Positions 14,702-23,324 of a stretch of 64,000 bases of DNA are shown in pieces (position 1 is the stretch's first letter; every line of letters begins with the position of its first letter). The stretch lies in contig NZ_CP130720.1 in NCBI RefSeq assembly GCF_035984415.1, forward strand, positions 4,960,001 through 5,024,000, in the 5' to 3' direction. Below the pieces are notes generated by a model. That model was not told the DNA's origin. It worked only from the letters and a program-made list of their open reading frames with translations, and searched no databases. Both the position numbers and the translations under genes were made by a program. The stretch is from Streptomyces sp. NBC_01296 (lineage in GTDB: Bacteria; Actinomycetota; Actinomycetes; Streptomycetales; Streptomycetaceae).

Positions 14702-16258
14702 CTAGGCGAAGCGTTCGCGGAGTTTGTACTTCAGGACCTTGCGGAGGGCGTCGTTGCGGGGGAGGGCGTCGACCAGTTCCAGTTGTTCGGGGAGTTTGTG
14801 GGGGGACAGGCCCTGGGCGCGGAGGTGGGCCGTCAACCGCGGCAGGGTCAGGGGGGCCGCGCCCGCCTGCTGTTCCACCACCGCGCAGACGCGCTCGCCG
14901 CGCTCCGGGTCCGGGAGGCCGATCACGGCCACGTCGCCGACGCCCGGGAGCAGGTGCAGGAGGTCCTCGATCTCCTTCGCGGAGATGTTCTCGCCCTTGC
15001 GGATGATCACGTCCTTGCTGCGGCCGGTGAGGACGAGGTAGCCGTCCCGGGTCAGGTGGCCGAGGTCGCCGGTGATCAGGTAGCCGTCGGCGTCGAAGGC
15101 GTCCGCCGCGGTGTCCCGGTTGAGGTAGCCCCGGCAGACCGCCTCGCCGCGCAGCCGGACCTCGCCGTCCGTCTCCGGGGGCAGTACCTCCCCGTCCGGG
15201 GTCGTGATGCGGATCGACATGCCCGCCGGGGGGCGGCCCTCCGTCGTGGCGAGGTGCTCCGGGGTGTCGTCGGGGGCGCCCATGGTGATCATCGGGACCT
15301 CGGTCATGCCGTAGCCGTGCGTCAGCCGGCAGCCCAGTTCGCGGACGACCGCGTGGTAGATCTCCGGCGGCTTCGGGGCGCCGCCGCCCGCGAGCAGGCG
15401 CAGGGTGGGGATGAGCCGCACCTGCGGGTCCTTGCGTTGCTCCGTGAGGAACATCGAGTAGAAGGCCGTGGAGCCGCCGGCCACCGTGACCCCGTGGCGC
15501 CGGTAGCCGGCCAGCGCGTCCGGCATCGCGAACTTCTCGAAGAGGACGGCGGGGAAGCCGTACAGGAGCAGCATCACCAGGTAGTCCGGGCCGCCTATGT
15601 GCGCGTACGGGAAGGCCATCGAGCCGACGTCGGCCGGGCTCAGGTGCAGGGCGTGGGCCAGGCAGGAGCCGCCCGCGATCAGTGAGCGGTCGGTGTGCAG
15701 GACGCCCTTGGGGTCCGAGGTGGTGCCGGAGGTCCAGTAGATCCACCGGACGTCCGTCCCGTTGCCGGGCGGCGGGGGCAGTACGGCCGGATCGCCCGTC
15801 GGCAGGGCTTCGTACGCCTCGAAGGCGCCGCGCGCGCCGAGCCGCTCGGCCATCGCCGTGTGGTCGAAGCCCCGCCAGACGCCCGGTACGGCGAAGAACT
15901 CGGCCTTGGACTCGCGCAGCGCGAAGCCCACCTCGCGGTCCCGGTAGAAGGGGATCACCGGGGTCTGGACGGCGCCGATCCGGGCCAGGGCGAGGGAGAG
16001 CAGGACCGTCTCGATCCGGGTGGGCAGCTGCCAGGCGACGACCGTGCCGGGCCGTACACCCCTCCCGTACAGGCCCGCCGCGACCTGCTCGGAGCGGTCG
16101 CGGAGCTCGGCGAAGGTGAGCGTCCGGTCGTCGGCGGGGTCGTCGGCCGCCTCGATCAGCACCGTGGCGCCGGGGCTGAGCTCGGCCCGCCGTACGACCA
16201 GCTCCCAGAGGGTGGGGGACCGGCCGAGCCGTATCGCGATGTCCCTGCTGTCCGCCAT
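14702..16258 (-). CDS. AMP-forming acyl-CoA ligase
   Basis: A 518-residue adenylate-forming ligase (acid + ATP + CoA to acyl-CoA). The P-loop-like motif YWTSGTTSDPKG, the core LTHGYGMTE, the hinge TGDLGHLTRDGYLVLTGR and the C-terminal lysine in NDALRKVLKYKL are in order. Start ATG 16258 has GGGAGG 6 bases upstream. Operator A (16274-16288) lies 16 bases before the start, and its promoter faces the promoter of the amidohydrolase operon. The shared operators suggest it activates the acid degraded by the regulon. Substrate class is unknown; it is not a close match to acetate or long-chain ligases by eye. Confidence 0.92.
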   Translation of the reverse strand: MADSRDIAIRLGRSPTLWELVVRRAELSPGATVLIEAADDPADDRTLTFAELRDRSEQVAAGLYGRGVRPGTVVAWQLPTRIETVLLSLALARIGAVQTPVIPFYRDREVGFALRESKAEFFAVPGVWRGFDHTAMAERLGARGAFEAYEALPTGDPAVLPPPPGNGTDVRWIYWTSGTTSDPKGVLHTDRSLIAGGSCLAHALHLSPADVGSMAFPYAHIGGPDYLVMLLLYGFPAVLFEKFAMPDALAGYRRHGVTVAGGSTAFYSMFLTEQRKDPQVRLIPTLRLLAGGGAPKPPEIYHAVVRELGCRLTHGYGMTEVPMITMGAPDDTPEHLATTEGRPPAGMSIRITTPDGEVLPPETDGEVRLRGEAVCRGYLNRDTAADAFDADGYLITGDLGHLTRDGYLVLTGRSKDVIIRKGENISAKEIEDLLHLLPGVGDVAVIGLPDPERGERVCAVVEQQAGAAPLTLPRLTAHLRAQGLSPHKLPEQLELVDALPRNDALRKVLKYKLRERFA

Positions 16259-16273
16259 CCCAGCCTCCCGTAG

Positions 16274-16288
16274 CTGACGGTGAGTCAG
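16274..16288. promoter_or_regulatory. Operator A of the CTGACGGNCCGTCAG family
   Basis: CTGACGGTGAGTCAG, followed by A. It lies at about +5 to +19 of the predicted transcript of the CoA ligase gene, where a bound repressor would block elongation. Confidence 0.8.
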
Positions 16289-16299
16289 ATCCAGCGGAG

Positions 16300-16328
16300 A
16301 GCGTAGGGCTCCGGCGCTTGTCGGTCCA
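16300..16328 (-). promoter_or_regulatory. Predicted promoter of the CoA ligase gene
   Basis: On the minus strand, TGGACC (16328-16323), a 17-base spacer, then TACGCT (16305-16300). The start would fall near 16293, just before operator A. Confidence 0.5.
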
Positions 16329-16347
16329 GGGGTGGCGGAGCTAGCTT
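16318..16347 (+). promoter_or_regulatory. Predicted promoter of the amidohydrolase operon
   Basis: TTGTCG (16318-16323), an 18-base spacer, TAGCTT (16342-16347). The start near 16354 falls inside operator B. The -35 box overlaps the -35 of the opposite promoter, so the two could interfere. Confidence 0.55.
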
Positions 16348-16351
16348 GTTT

Positions 16352-16366
16352 CTGACGATCCATCAG
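16352..16366. promoter_or_regulatory. Operator B
   Basis: CTGACGATCCATCAG, followed by A; covers the predicted transcription start of the amidohydrolase/acyl-CoA dehydrogenase operon. Confidence 0.8.
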
Positions 16367-16442
16367 ATTTGGCTTGGGGTGCGGACCGGGATTCGGGCTC
16401 GGATTCCGATCCGGATCCATCGGCCAGCGGCGAGGGGAAACC

Positions 16443-17639
16443 ATGGAACTGCCTCGGATCATCAGCGTCGACGACCACGTCATCGAACCCGCGCACCTCT
16501 TCGACGTCTGGCTGCCGGCCAAGTACCGCGACCGCGGGCCCAAGGCGCTCACCGCGGGCATCGGCGAGCTCGAGTACACGGGCGGCAAGTACGTGATCTC
16601 CATGGACCCCGACGGCCCGCCGACCGACTGGTGGATCTACGAGGACCTGAAGTTCCCGTACAAGCGCAACATCGCCGCCGTCGGCTTCGACCGCGACGAC
16701 ATGACCCTCGAGGGGATCACGAGGGAGGAGATGCGGCGCGGCTGCTGGGACCCCAAGGCACGCCTCGCCGACATGGACCTCAACCACGTCGAGGCGTCGC
16801 TGTGCTTCCCGACGTTCCCGCGCTTTTGCGGGCAGACCTTCGCGGAGGCCCGGGACAAGGAGGTCGCCCTCGCCTGCGTGCGCGCGTACAACGACTGGAT
16901 GGTCGAGGAGTGGTGCGGCGACAGCGGCGGCCGGCTGATCCCGCTGTGCATCATCCCGCTCTGGGACATCGACCTGGCCGTCGCCGAGATCCGCCGCAAC
17001 GCAGCCCGCGGGGTGCGCGCCGTGACCTTCTCCGAGATCCCCACCTACCTCGGGCTCCCCTCCATCCACTCCGGCTACTGGGACCCCTTCTTCGCCGTCT
17101 GCCAGGAGACCGGCACCGTCGTCAACATGCACATCGGGTCCAGCTCCCAGATGCCGGCCGCCTCCCCCGACGCGCCGCCCGCCGTCCAGGCCTCGCTCAG
17201 CTTCAACAACGCCATGGCCTCGATGATGGACTTCCTGTTCAGCGGGGTCCTGGTGAGGTTCCCGACGCTGAAACTGGCGTACAGCGAGGGCCAGATGGGC
17301 TGGATCCCGTACGCCCTCGAGCGCGCCGACGACGTGTGGCAGGAGCACCGTGCCTGGGGCGGGGTCCGCGACCTGATCCCCGAGCCGCCGTCCACGTACT
17401 ACTACCGGCAGATGTTCTGCTGCTTCTTCCGCGACAAGCACGGCATCGCCTCGCTCGACGTCGTCGGCCGCGACAACGCCACCTTCGAGACCGACTACCC
17501 GCACGTGGACTCGACCTTCCCGCACACCAAGGAGGTCGCCCTCGACCACGTGAAGGGGCTGGACGACGAGACGGTCTACAAGCTGATGCGCGGCAACGCC
17601 ATCCGCATGCTGGGCCTGTCCCTGGACGAGAACCGCTGA
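16443..17639 (+). CDS. Amidohydrolase-family (COG2159-like) TIM-barrel protein
   Basis: A 398-residue metal-dependent hydrolase/decarboxylase-type protein. The early SVDDHVIEP (residues 10-18) supplies the D-x-H ligands. Later come VVNMHIGSSS, LKLAYSEGQMGW and the catalytic-Asp strand ETDYPHVDST. The family includes decarboxylases and ring-opening hydrolases; the reaction here is unknown. ATG 16443 has GAGGGG 7 bases upstream. It is the first gene of a three-gene operon and overlaps the next gene by one base (TGATG). A close paralogue begins at 63418 and shares CFPTFPRFCGQTF and YNDWMVEEWCG. Confidence 0.9.
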   Translation: MELPRIISVDDHVIEPAHLFDVWLPAKYRDRGPKALTAGIGELEYTGGKYVISMDPDGPPTDWWIYEDLKFPYKRNIAAVGFDRDDMTLEGITREEMRRGCWDPKARLADMDLNHVEASLCFPTFPRFCGQTFAEARDKEVALACVRAYNDWMVEEWCGDSGGRLIPLCIIPLWDIDLAVAEIRRNAARGVRAVTFSEIPTYLGLPSIHSGYWDPFFAVCQETGTVVNMHIGSSSQMPAASPDAPPAVQASLSFNNAMASMMDFLFSGVLVRFPTLKLAYSEGQMGWIPYALERADDVWQEHRAWGGVRDLIPEPPSTYYYRQMFCCFFRDKHGIASLDVVGRDNATFETDYPHVDSTFPHTKEVALDHVKGLDDETVYKLMRGNAIRMLGLSLDENR

Positions 17640-18802
17640 TGGACCTGACGTACACCGACGAGGAGCAGGAGTTCCGCGCCTGCCTGCGCGCATGGCTCGC
17701 CAAGGTGCTGCCCGAGCTGCCCGCCAGGCCGTCCCCCGACGACTGGCCCGGCCGCCGCGCGTACGACGCCGGCTGGCAGCGCCGGCTGTACGACGCCGGG
17801 TACGCCGGGCTGCACTGGCCGGTCGACGCGGGCGGGCGCGGGGCCACCCCGACCCAGCACCTGATCTTCCTGGAGGAGACGGAGCGGGCCGGGGCCCCGT
17901 ACGTCGGCGCCAACTTCGTCGGACTGCTGCACGCCGGCCCGACCATCGCCGCCGAAGGCACCGCGGCGCAGCGGGCGCGCTGGCTGCCGCCCGTACTGCG
18001 CGGGGACGAGGTGTGGTGCCAGGGGTTCAGCGAGCCCGACGCGGGCTCCGACCTGGCCTCGCTGCGCACGCGCGCCGTGCGCGACGGCGACGACTACGTG
18101 ATCACCGGCTCGAAGATCTGGACCTCGCACGCGGAGGTCGCCGACTGGTGCGAACTGCTCGTACGGACCGCCCCCATCAGCGAGGCCTCCCCGAAGCACC
18201 GCGGGATCTCCTGGCTGGCCATGCCCATGGACGCCCCCGGGGTGACGGTCCGGCCGCTGCGCACCCTCGCGGGGTCCACGGAGTTCGCGGAGATGTTCCT
18301 CGACGAGGTCCGGGTGCCCGTCGCGAACCGGGTCGGGGCGCAGAACGACGGCTGGCGCGTCACCATGGTCACCCTCTCCTTCGAGCGGGGGACCGCCTTC
18401 GTCGGCGAGGTCGTCGCCTGCCGCCGCACCCTGGGCGAGCTCGCGCGCACGGCGAAGGCGAACGGCCGGTGGGACGATCCGGTGCTGCGGCGCCGGCTCG
18501 GGCGGCTGTACGGGGAGTTCGGCGCCCTGTGGCGGCTCACCCAGTGGAACGTCAGCGAGTCCGAGGGGACCGGCGGGGTCCCCGGCATCGGCGGCTCCGT
18601 CTTCAAGCTCGCCTACTCGCACGCGCGGCAGGAGCTGTACGACACGGCGGCGCAGGTCCTGGGAGCGGACTCCCTCGCGCTGGACGGGGAATGGGTGCTC
18701 GACCGGCTCTCGTCCCTGTCGTACACCATCGCGGCGGGCACCTCGCAGATCCAGCGCAACATCGTCGCCGAGCGGATCCTCGGCCTCCCGAAGGGCCGGT
18801 GA
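17639..18802 (+). CDS. Acyl-CoA dehydrogenase, EIQR-type subunit
   Basis: A 387-residue acyl-CoA dehydrogenase-like FAD protein. The N-terminal helical part starts MDLTYTDEEQEFRACLRAWL. The middle beta domain has WCQGFSEPDAGSDLASLRT and ITGSKIWTSHAE. The C-terminus ends GTSQIQRNIVAERILGLP. It lacks the H-G-G-x-G-F-T segment with the catalytic-base region that ordinary homotetrameric enzymes carry in the same chain. The next gene has that segment but lacks the EIQR end. This split is known in alpha2-beta2 steroid dehydrogenases (ChsE1/ChsE2), so the two are predicted to form one enzyme. It overlaps its neighbour upstream by one base. Confidence 0.92.
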   Translation: MDLTYTDEEQEFRACLRAWLAKVLPELPARPSPDDWPGRRAYDAGWQRRLYDAGYAGLHWPVDAGGRGATPTQHLIFLEETERAGAPYVGANFVGLLHAGPTIAAEGTAAQRARWLPPVLRGDEVWCQGFSEPDAGSDLASLRTRAVRDGDDYVITGSKIWTSHAEVADWCELLVRTAPISEASPKHRGISWLAMPMDAPGVTVRPLRTLAGSTEFAEMFLDEVRVPVANRVGAQNDGWRVTMVTLSFERGTAFVGEVVACRRTLGELARTAKANGRWDDPVLRRRLGRLYGEFGALWRLTQWNVSESEGTGGVPGIGGSVFKLAYSHARQELYDTAAQVLGADSLALDGEWVLDRLSSLSYTIAAGTSQIQRNIVAERILGLPKGR

Positions 18803-18807
18803 GGGCC

Positions 18808-19749
18808 GTGGACTTCCGGTTGACCGAGGAGCAGCAGGACCTGCGGGCCGGCGTACGGGACCTGCTCGCGGGCCGGTACGGGCGCGAGGCGCTGCGGGCC
18901 TCGGTGGACGCGGGCGGAGCCCTGGACCGGGGGCTGTGGCGGGAGCTCGGCGAGGCCGGGTTCTTCGCGCTGCGGCTCCAGGAGGCGGACGGCGGGGTCG
19001 GGCTCGGGCTGCCGGAGGCGGTCCTCGTCTTCGAGGAGGCCGGGCGGGCGCTGCTGCCGGGGCCGCTGGTCGCCACGCACCTGGCGGCCGGGACGGTCCC
19101 GGGGGCGGCGGCGGGGACCGCGGTGGTCACCGCGTTCGACCTGGGCGGTCCGGGCGGCCCGGGTGGCCTTGGCGGGCGGCTGGTGGCCCACCTCGGGGAC
19201 GCGGACGCGGTGCTCGGTACCCCGTCGCTCCCTTCGGGCGAGCCGGTGCGCTCGGCGGACCCCCTCACCCCGCTGCACCGGGTGGCGGGACCGGGGAGCG
19301 CGGCCGCGGCGTACCGCGACGAGGGCGCGCTGCTGACGGCCGCCCTCCAGGCGGGCAGTGCGCTGCGCACGGTGGAGCTGGCGGTGCGCTACGCGCAGGA
19401 GCGCGAGCAGTTCGGGCAGCCGATCGGGGCGTTCCAGGCGGTCAAGCACCTGTGCGCGCAGATGCTGGTGCGGGCCGAGGTGGCCCGTACGGCGGTCTAT
19501 GCGGCGGCGGTGACGGTGGACCCGGCGGAGGTGGCCGGGGCCAAGCTGCTGGCCGACGAGGCCGCCGTACGCAATGCCCGGGACTGCCTGCAGGTGCACG
19601 GCGGGATGGGCTTCACTTGGGAGGCCGATGTCCATCTGCACCTCAAGCGGGCGTGGGTGCGGGCCGAGCAGTGGCGGACGGCGGGGGAGGCGGAGGAACT
19701 GCTCGCCGGGGAGCTCCTCGCAGCGGAGTTGCCGACGGCTGCACAGTAG
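18808..19749 (+). CDS. Acyl-CoA dehydrogenase, HGG-type subunit
   Basis: A 313-residue, shortened acyl-CoA dehydrogenase-like subunit. It begins VDFRLTEEQQDLRAGVRDLL and carries REQFGQPIGAFQAVKH and the C-terminal QVHGGMGFTWEADVHLHLKR. The middle domain is short, and the EIQRN end is missing, complementing the preceding 387-residue subunit. GTG 18808 is chosen to give the usual family start (DF); GTG 18799, which overlaps the preceding stop, is the alternative. It ends the operon; no terminator hairpin is obvious after it. Confidence 0.9.
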   Translation: MDFRLTEEQQDLRAGVRDLLAGRYGREALRASVDAGGALDRGLWRELGEAGFFALRLQEADGGVGLGLPEAVLVFEEAGRALLPGPLVATHLAAGTVPGAAAGTAVVTAFDLGGPGGPGGLGGRLVAHLGDADAVLGTPSLPSGEPVRSADPLTPLHRVAGPGSAAAAYRDEGALLTAALQAGSALRTVELAVRYAQEREQFGQPIGAFQAVKHLCAQMLVRAEVARTAVYAAAVTVDPAEVAGAKLLADEAAVRNARDCLQVHGGMGFTWEADVHLHLKRAWVRAEQWRTAGEAEELLAGELLAAELPTAAQ

Positions 19750-20072
19750 CTCGCTGTCACGGAACGGGGCACGGTCGGGACGGACCGGGACGCATGTCCG
19801 ATTACAGAGAGTTGATATCGGTTTGTGTCCTTGGCCCGCCTCATTGCGGCCCGGAGTCGGGGGCCTGCTCCGGTACGCTCCCGGGAATGCGAGCGGCTGA
19901 GCGGCGCGAGCGTCGCGCAGTATGCACCACGCCTACTCCTTCGCGCTGGAATATGCCCGAAGCGCTTGTTGTCGTGACTGTATGTCAACCATGCTGCTCC
20001 ACAAGGGGATCACACTCGGTGATCCCATCCTGTCGCGAGGCGAAGTGTCCGCCGGTTCGGATGGTGTGAGCG
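19750..20072. other. 323-bp noncoding leader region before the RsbW-like gene
   Basis: No gene seen. The right end carries the inverted repeat at 20006-20026 and AT-richer patches (GTTGATATCGG near 19812, TTGTTGTCGTGACTGTATG near 19968) that may hold promoters for the ATPase gene. Confidence 0.5.
20006..20026. promoter_or_regulatory. Inverted repeat GGGATCAC-N5-GTGATCCC
   Basis: Perfect 8-bp arms 47 bases upstream of the GTG at 20073. Candidate operator or leader hairpin for the anti-sigma-like ATPase. Confidence 0.5.
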
Positions 20073-20543
20073 GTGCAGGTGCTTCAGGTTCAGCTGGAGG
20101 TAGGACCGGATCCCGCCGAGGTCGGCCGGGCCCGCCGCTGGGCGCGGTCCCGGCTGGCCGGGTCGGGCATAGGGGACGACGAACCGCTCGCCGAGACGCT
20201 GATCCTGCTGATCTCCGAGCTGGTCACCAACGCCGTCGTGCACACCGGCTGCCCGGCCGTCCTGCGGATGCTGTTCGGCGAGCCCGGGGTGCGGGTCGAG
20301 GTCGCCGACGCCAGCTCCCGCGGCCCGGCCCGGCGGCAGGCCGCCGGGGACGACACGGGCGGGCGCGGGCTCGAGCTGGTGGACGGGCTGGCCGACCGCT
20401 GGGGCTGGCAGCGCGAGGGCGCGGGCAAGCGGATCTGGTGCGAGATCGACCGCGCCGACAAGCCCGCGGACTGTGCGTCCGAGCGGGGTGAAGGCTCGAA
20501 CAGAGTGTGTGGGTCGACGCGGGAACCGCGCGTGTACCTCTAA
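20073..20543 (+). CDS. RsbW-like serine-kinase/anti-sigma ATPase
   Basis: A 156-residue protein with an HATPase_c (GHKL) fold. The N-box ELVTNAVVHTG, the G1 DTGGRGLELVDGLA and a short WCEIDR strand are visible. Such small Streptomyces proteins act as anti-sigma factors or kinases of anti-anti-sigma factors; most are orphans like this one. GTG 20073 has only a weak GGATGG-type site, and the long leader upstream contains an inverted repeat. No sigma or antagonist gene is adjacent, so its partner is unknown. Confidence 0.88.
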   Translation: MQVLQVQLEVGPDPAEVGRARRWARSRLAGSGIGDDEPLAETLILLISELVTNAVVHTGCPAVLRMLFGEPGVRVEVADASSRGPARRQAAGDDTGGRGLELVDGLADRWGWQREGAGKRIWCEIDRADKPADCASERGEGSNRVCGSTREPRVYL

Positions 20544-20640
20544 CGAGGTGTTGACGGTTCGTCAACTGTTGATCACCCTTGTACTGAGCGATTCGTCGCG
20601 AGGGGACGCCAAGGGCAGACCTTGACGAGTGCGGGTCGTG

Positions 20641-20694
20641 GGGTGGCGGCTGCCGTGCCGCGCTCGGGGCGTGCACGACCGCGCGCCGCCACCC
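20641..20694. terminator. Long-loop hairpin between converging genes
   Basis: GGGTGGCGGC (20641-20650) pairs with GCCGCCACCC (20685-20694) across a 34-base loop. It lies between the ATPase gene and the two-component operon and could serve both. Confidence 0.45.
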
Positions 20695-20711
20695 GCTGGA
20701 CCGCGCCGCCT

Positions 20712-21377
20712 TCACCGGGGCGGCGTGACCAGCTCCATCTCGTACGCCTTGATCACCAGTTGCACCCGGTCCCGGGCGTCGAGCTTCGTCAGCAGCCGCG
20801 CCACGTGCGATTTCGTCGTCGCCACCGTGATGAAGAGGTCCTGTGCGATCTCGCTGTTCGACCGGCCCCGCCCCACCAGGGTCAGCACCTCCTGCTCCCG
20901 GCTCGTGATCGCCGGGGCGCGCTCCGGGGTGGGCGCCGGGCCCGCGACGAAGTCGGCTATCAGGCGGCGCGTCACGCCCGGCGCGATGAGGGCGTCGCCG
21001 GCCGCGACCACGCGCACCGCCGTGAGGATGTCGTCCAGCGCCATGTCCTTCACGGCGAAACCGCTCGCTCCGGCGCGCAGTGCCCCGTACACGTGGTCGT
21101 CCTCGTCGAAGGTGGTCAGGATCAGCACGCGGGCGGCGCCGGGGCCGGCCGTGAGCCGGCGGGTGGCCTCGATGCCGTCCATCTCCGGCATCCGGATGTC
21201 CATCACCACGACGTCGGGGGCGAGCTCGGCGGTCAGCCGGACCGCCTCGGCGCCGTTCGCGGCCTCGCCCACGACCTCGAGGTCAGGGGTGTCGGCCATC
21301 AGGACGCGCAGTCCCGAGCGCACCAGGGGCTGGTCGTCGGCGAGCAGTACGCGGACGCTGCCGCTGCCGCTGCTCAT
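20712..21377 (-). CDS. NarL/LuxR-type response regulator
   Basis: A 221-residue response regulator. The receiver has the acidic pair LLADDQPLV, the phospho-acceptor Asp in VVVMDIRMPEMDG (about residue 56), LILTTFDEDD and the lysine in FAVKDMALDD. The C-terminal LuxR domain is TSREQEVLTLVGRGRSNSEI followed by ATTKSHVARLLTKL. It is translationally coupled to the histidine kinase (ATGA overlap) and has GGAGGAG 5-6 bases before ATG 21377. The targets are unknown. Confidence 0.96.
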   Translation of the reverse strand: MSSGSGSVRVLLADDQPLVRSGLRVLMADTPDLEVVGEAANGAEAVRLTAELAPDVVVMDIRMPEMDGIEATRRLTAGPGAARVLILTTFDEDDHVYGALRAGASGFAVKDMALDDILTAVRVVAAGDALIAPGVTRRLIADFVAGPAPTPERAPAITSREQEVLTLVGRGRSNSEIAQDLFITVATTKSHVARLLTKLDARDRVQLVIKAYEMELVTPPR

Positions 21378-22591
21378 CGCTTCTCCTCCCGATCCCGTAC
21401 CACGGGCTGTTCCGGCCGTTCCGGCTGTTCCGGCTGCTCCACGGGCAGGACCGCAGCCACCCGGAAGCCCCCCTCGGCCCGCGGCCCGGCCTCGAACCGG
21501 CCGTTCAGCAGGGCGGTGCGCTCCCGCATGCCCGTGATGCCGAATCCGGCGCCCGCCGCGCCGTCTTGCATGATGCCCCGCCCGTCGTCGGTGATCTCCA
21601 GGGCCAGTTCCCGGTGCCCGTACGCGATGCCCACCCGGCAGCCGTCGGCGTGCGCGTGCCGGACCACGTTGGTCAGCGCCTCCTGCACGATGCGGAACGC
21701 GGCCAGCTCGATGTCGGCCGGCAGCGGCCGCCGCTCCCCGGCCCACACCACGTCCACGCGTACGCCCGTATCGCTCGCGGTGGTTGCGGCCAGCCGCTCG
21801 ATGCCGTCCAGGCCCGGTGTGGGCGCCACCGACGCCGGATCGCTGCGGCGCAGGGCGACCAGCGTGCGGCGCAGGGCGGCGAGGGTCTCGCGGCTGGTGG
21901 CCTCGATGGCCCGGAGGGCCTCGCGGGCCTGCGTGGGCTGCGTCTCGATGACCCGGCTGCCGACCCCGGCCTGGATGGCGATCACGCCGATGCTGTGGGC
22001 GACCATGTCGTGCAACTCGCGGGCGATGCGCAGCCGCTCGTCCGTGAGGGCCTGCTCGGTGGCCCGGGCCTGCGCCTGCGCGGCGGCCTCGCGGGCGCGC
22101 CGTACGGAGTCCCCCATCAGCCAGGCGAGGACGACGATCGGCAGCTGGCTCTGGGTGAGGATGCGCGCGGGGCCGGTCACGGGCAGGGCGAACTGGGCGG
22201 TGAGCAGCAGCAGGACGGTGATGCCCACGGCCGACAGGGTCACCCGGCGCGACCGGGTGGCCGCGACCATGCCGAGCGCCACCGCGGCGGGCAGCACCAT
22301 GGCGAGGGTGAGCGCGGGCGCGCGGCCGAGGAAGAGCATGAGGTAGGTGCCGAGGAGCATCAGGGCGAGGGTGCTGAGCGGTGCCCGCCGCACCAGGAGG
22401 GCGCCGGTCGCCACGCCGATGACCGCGAGGAGCGGCCCCACTGCGAAGATCCGGTCCCCGACGCCGAGGGGTACGCGGAACGCGAGGTTCGACAGCGCGA
22501 GGGTGCCCAGCCCGGCGCCTGCCCAGAGGGCCGCGGTCTGCCACCGGACGGCGGGCCGGCCCCTGTCCGTCTGCCCTGATGAGGTGTTCAT
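21374..22591 (-). CDS. Sensor histidine kinase (HisKA_3 type)
   Basis: A 405-residue membrane kinase. Five or six hydrophobic segments (residues 20-155) form the sensor with no large outside loop. The dimerisation/phospho-acceptor helix follows with His in RIARELHDMVAHSIGV (about residue 200). The HATPase domain then shows QEALTNVVRHAHA, DDGRGI and GFGITGMRERTALL. It acts on the coupled NarL-type regulator. The signal is probably sensed in or at the membrane, since extracellular loops are short. ATG 22591 lacks a clear ribosome site. The C-terminus is a Glu/Pro repeat (EQPEQPERPEQP). Confidence 0.95.
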   Translation of the reverse strand: MNTSSGQTDRGRPAVRWQTAALWAGAGLGTLALSNLAFRVPLGVGDRIFAVGPLLAVIGVATGALLVRRAPLSTLALMLLGTYLMLFLGRAPALTLAMVLPAAVALGMVAATRSRRVTLSAVGITVLLLLTAQFALPVTGPARILTQSQLPIVVLAWLMGDSVRRAREAAAQAQARATEQALTDERLRIARELHDMVAHSIGVIAIQAGVGSRVIETQPTQAREALRAIEATSRETLAALRRTLVALRRSDPASVAPTPGLDGIERLAATTASDTGVRVDVVWAGERRPLPADIELAAFRIVQEALTNVVRHAHADGCRVGIAYGHRELALEITDDGRGIMQDGAAGAGFGITGMRERTALLNGRFEAGPRAEGGFRVAAVLPVEQPEQPERPEQPVVRDREEKR

Positions 22592-22739
22592 GCCGCGACC
22601 CTAACGACCGTGCGCGGCACCGGCATCGGCCTGCGGGATGCATCCCGCAGGAGGGTGTGGGGCCCGGTGGTAACGAGGCATTCCGCTTCGAGGACAATTG
22701 GGGACGCACCGATGTTACTCAGCAGTAGGAGCAAGCGCG

Positions 22740-23324
22740 TTGAATCAGGACAGGCGTCGCCAGGCCGAGGAATTCCTGCAGCCCGACGAGCAGTTGATCG
22801 CCGTATGTGCCTGCGAACCGGGTCCGGGCGTGCCGAGCCCTCCGGAGGACCTGCTCGCGCCGCCGGAGCCGGCGGCGCTCGGCCGGCGGATCGAGGAGAA
22901 GCTCCCGCGCTCCCTCCAGCAGCTCTTCAAGGCCCGTGCGCACGATCCACGCCGGGATCCGGCCGACCGGATCCCCGGCCCGGCGGACGGCACGGGCATG
23001 GAGGGCGGCTGGCAGAGCGCGGCCGGCCGGTTCCTGATCGGTCGCGCCAACGCGCACGGCTCGGCGACGGACGTCCTCGTGGTGACGGACCGGCGCTGGT
23101 TCGCCCTGACGGACGTCTCGCCGCTGTGGCAGTCGACGCCCGAGATGAGGCAGTACTGGGAGGTCCCGCGATCGGCGATCACCGTCGTCCGCGCGAACGC
23201 GACGGGCCTGCTCCAGAAGGGCCGTATGAACATCGAGTTCGCCGACCTCTCCTGGGTCGCCGTGGCCGCCCTGACCCCCGCCGAGGCCCCCGCCTTCGCG
23301 GCGGCCGCAGCCCGCTACCGCTGA
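22740..23324 (+). CDS. Hypothetical protein with a PH-like core
   Basis: A 194-residue soluble protein of unknown function. The N-terminal half is charged and Pro-rich. The C-terminal half has alternating strands (TDVLVVTDRRWFALTDVS, SAITVVRANATGLLQKG, MNIEFADLSWVAVAAL) that resemble a bacterial PH/GRAM-like barrel. TTG 22740 is chosen because AGGAG lies 7-8 bases upstream; no ATG or GTG fits better. Its last 10 bases overlap the end of the converging membrane-protein gene. Confidence 0.7.
   Translation: MNQDRRRQAEEFLQPDEQLIAVCACEPGPGVPSPPEDLLAPPEPAALGRRIEEKLPRSLQQLFKARAHDPRRDPADRIPGPADGTGMEGGWQSAAGRFLIGRANAHGSATDVLVVTDRRWFALTDVSPLWQSTPEMRQYWEVPRSAITVVRANATGLLQKGRMNIEFADLSWVAVAALTPAEAPAFAAAAARYR

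Noticed and set aside
20551..20566. TTGACGGTTCGTCAAC, which resembles the regulon operator
   Set aside because: Its outer bases differ (TTGAC/GTCAA rather than CTGAC/GTCAG), it lies after the stop of the RsbW-like gene in a convergent gap, and no acyl-CoA gene is next to it. Not counted as a site.
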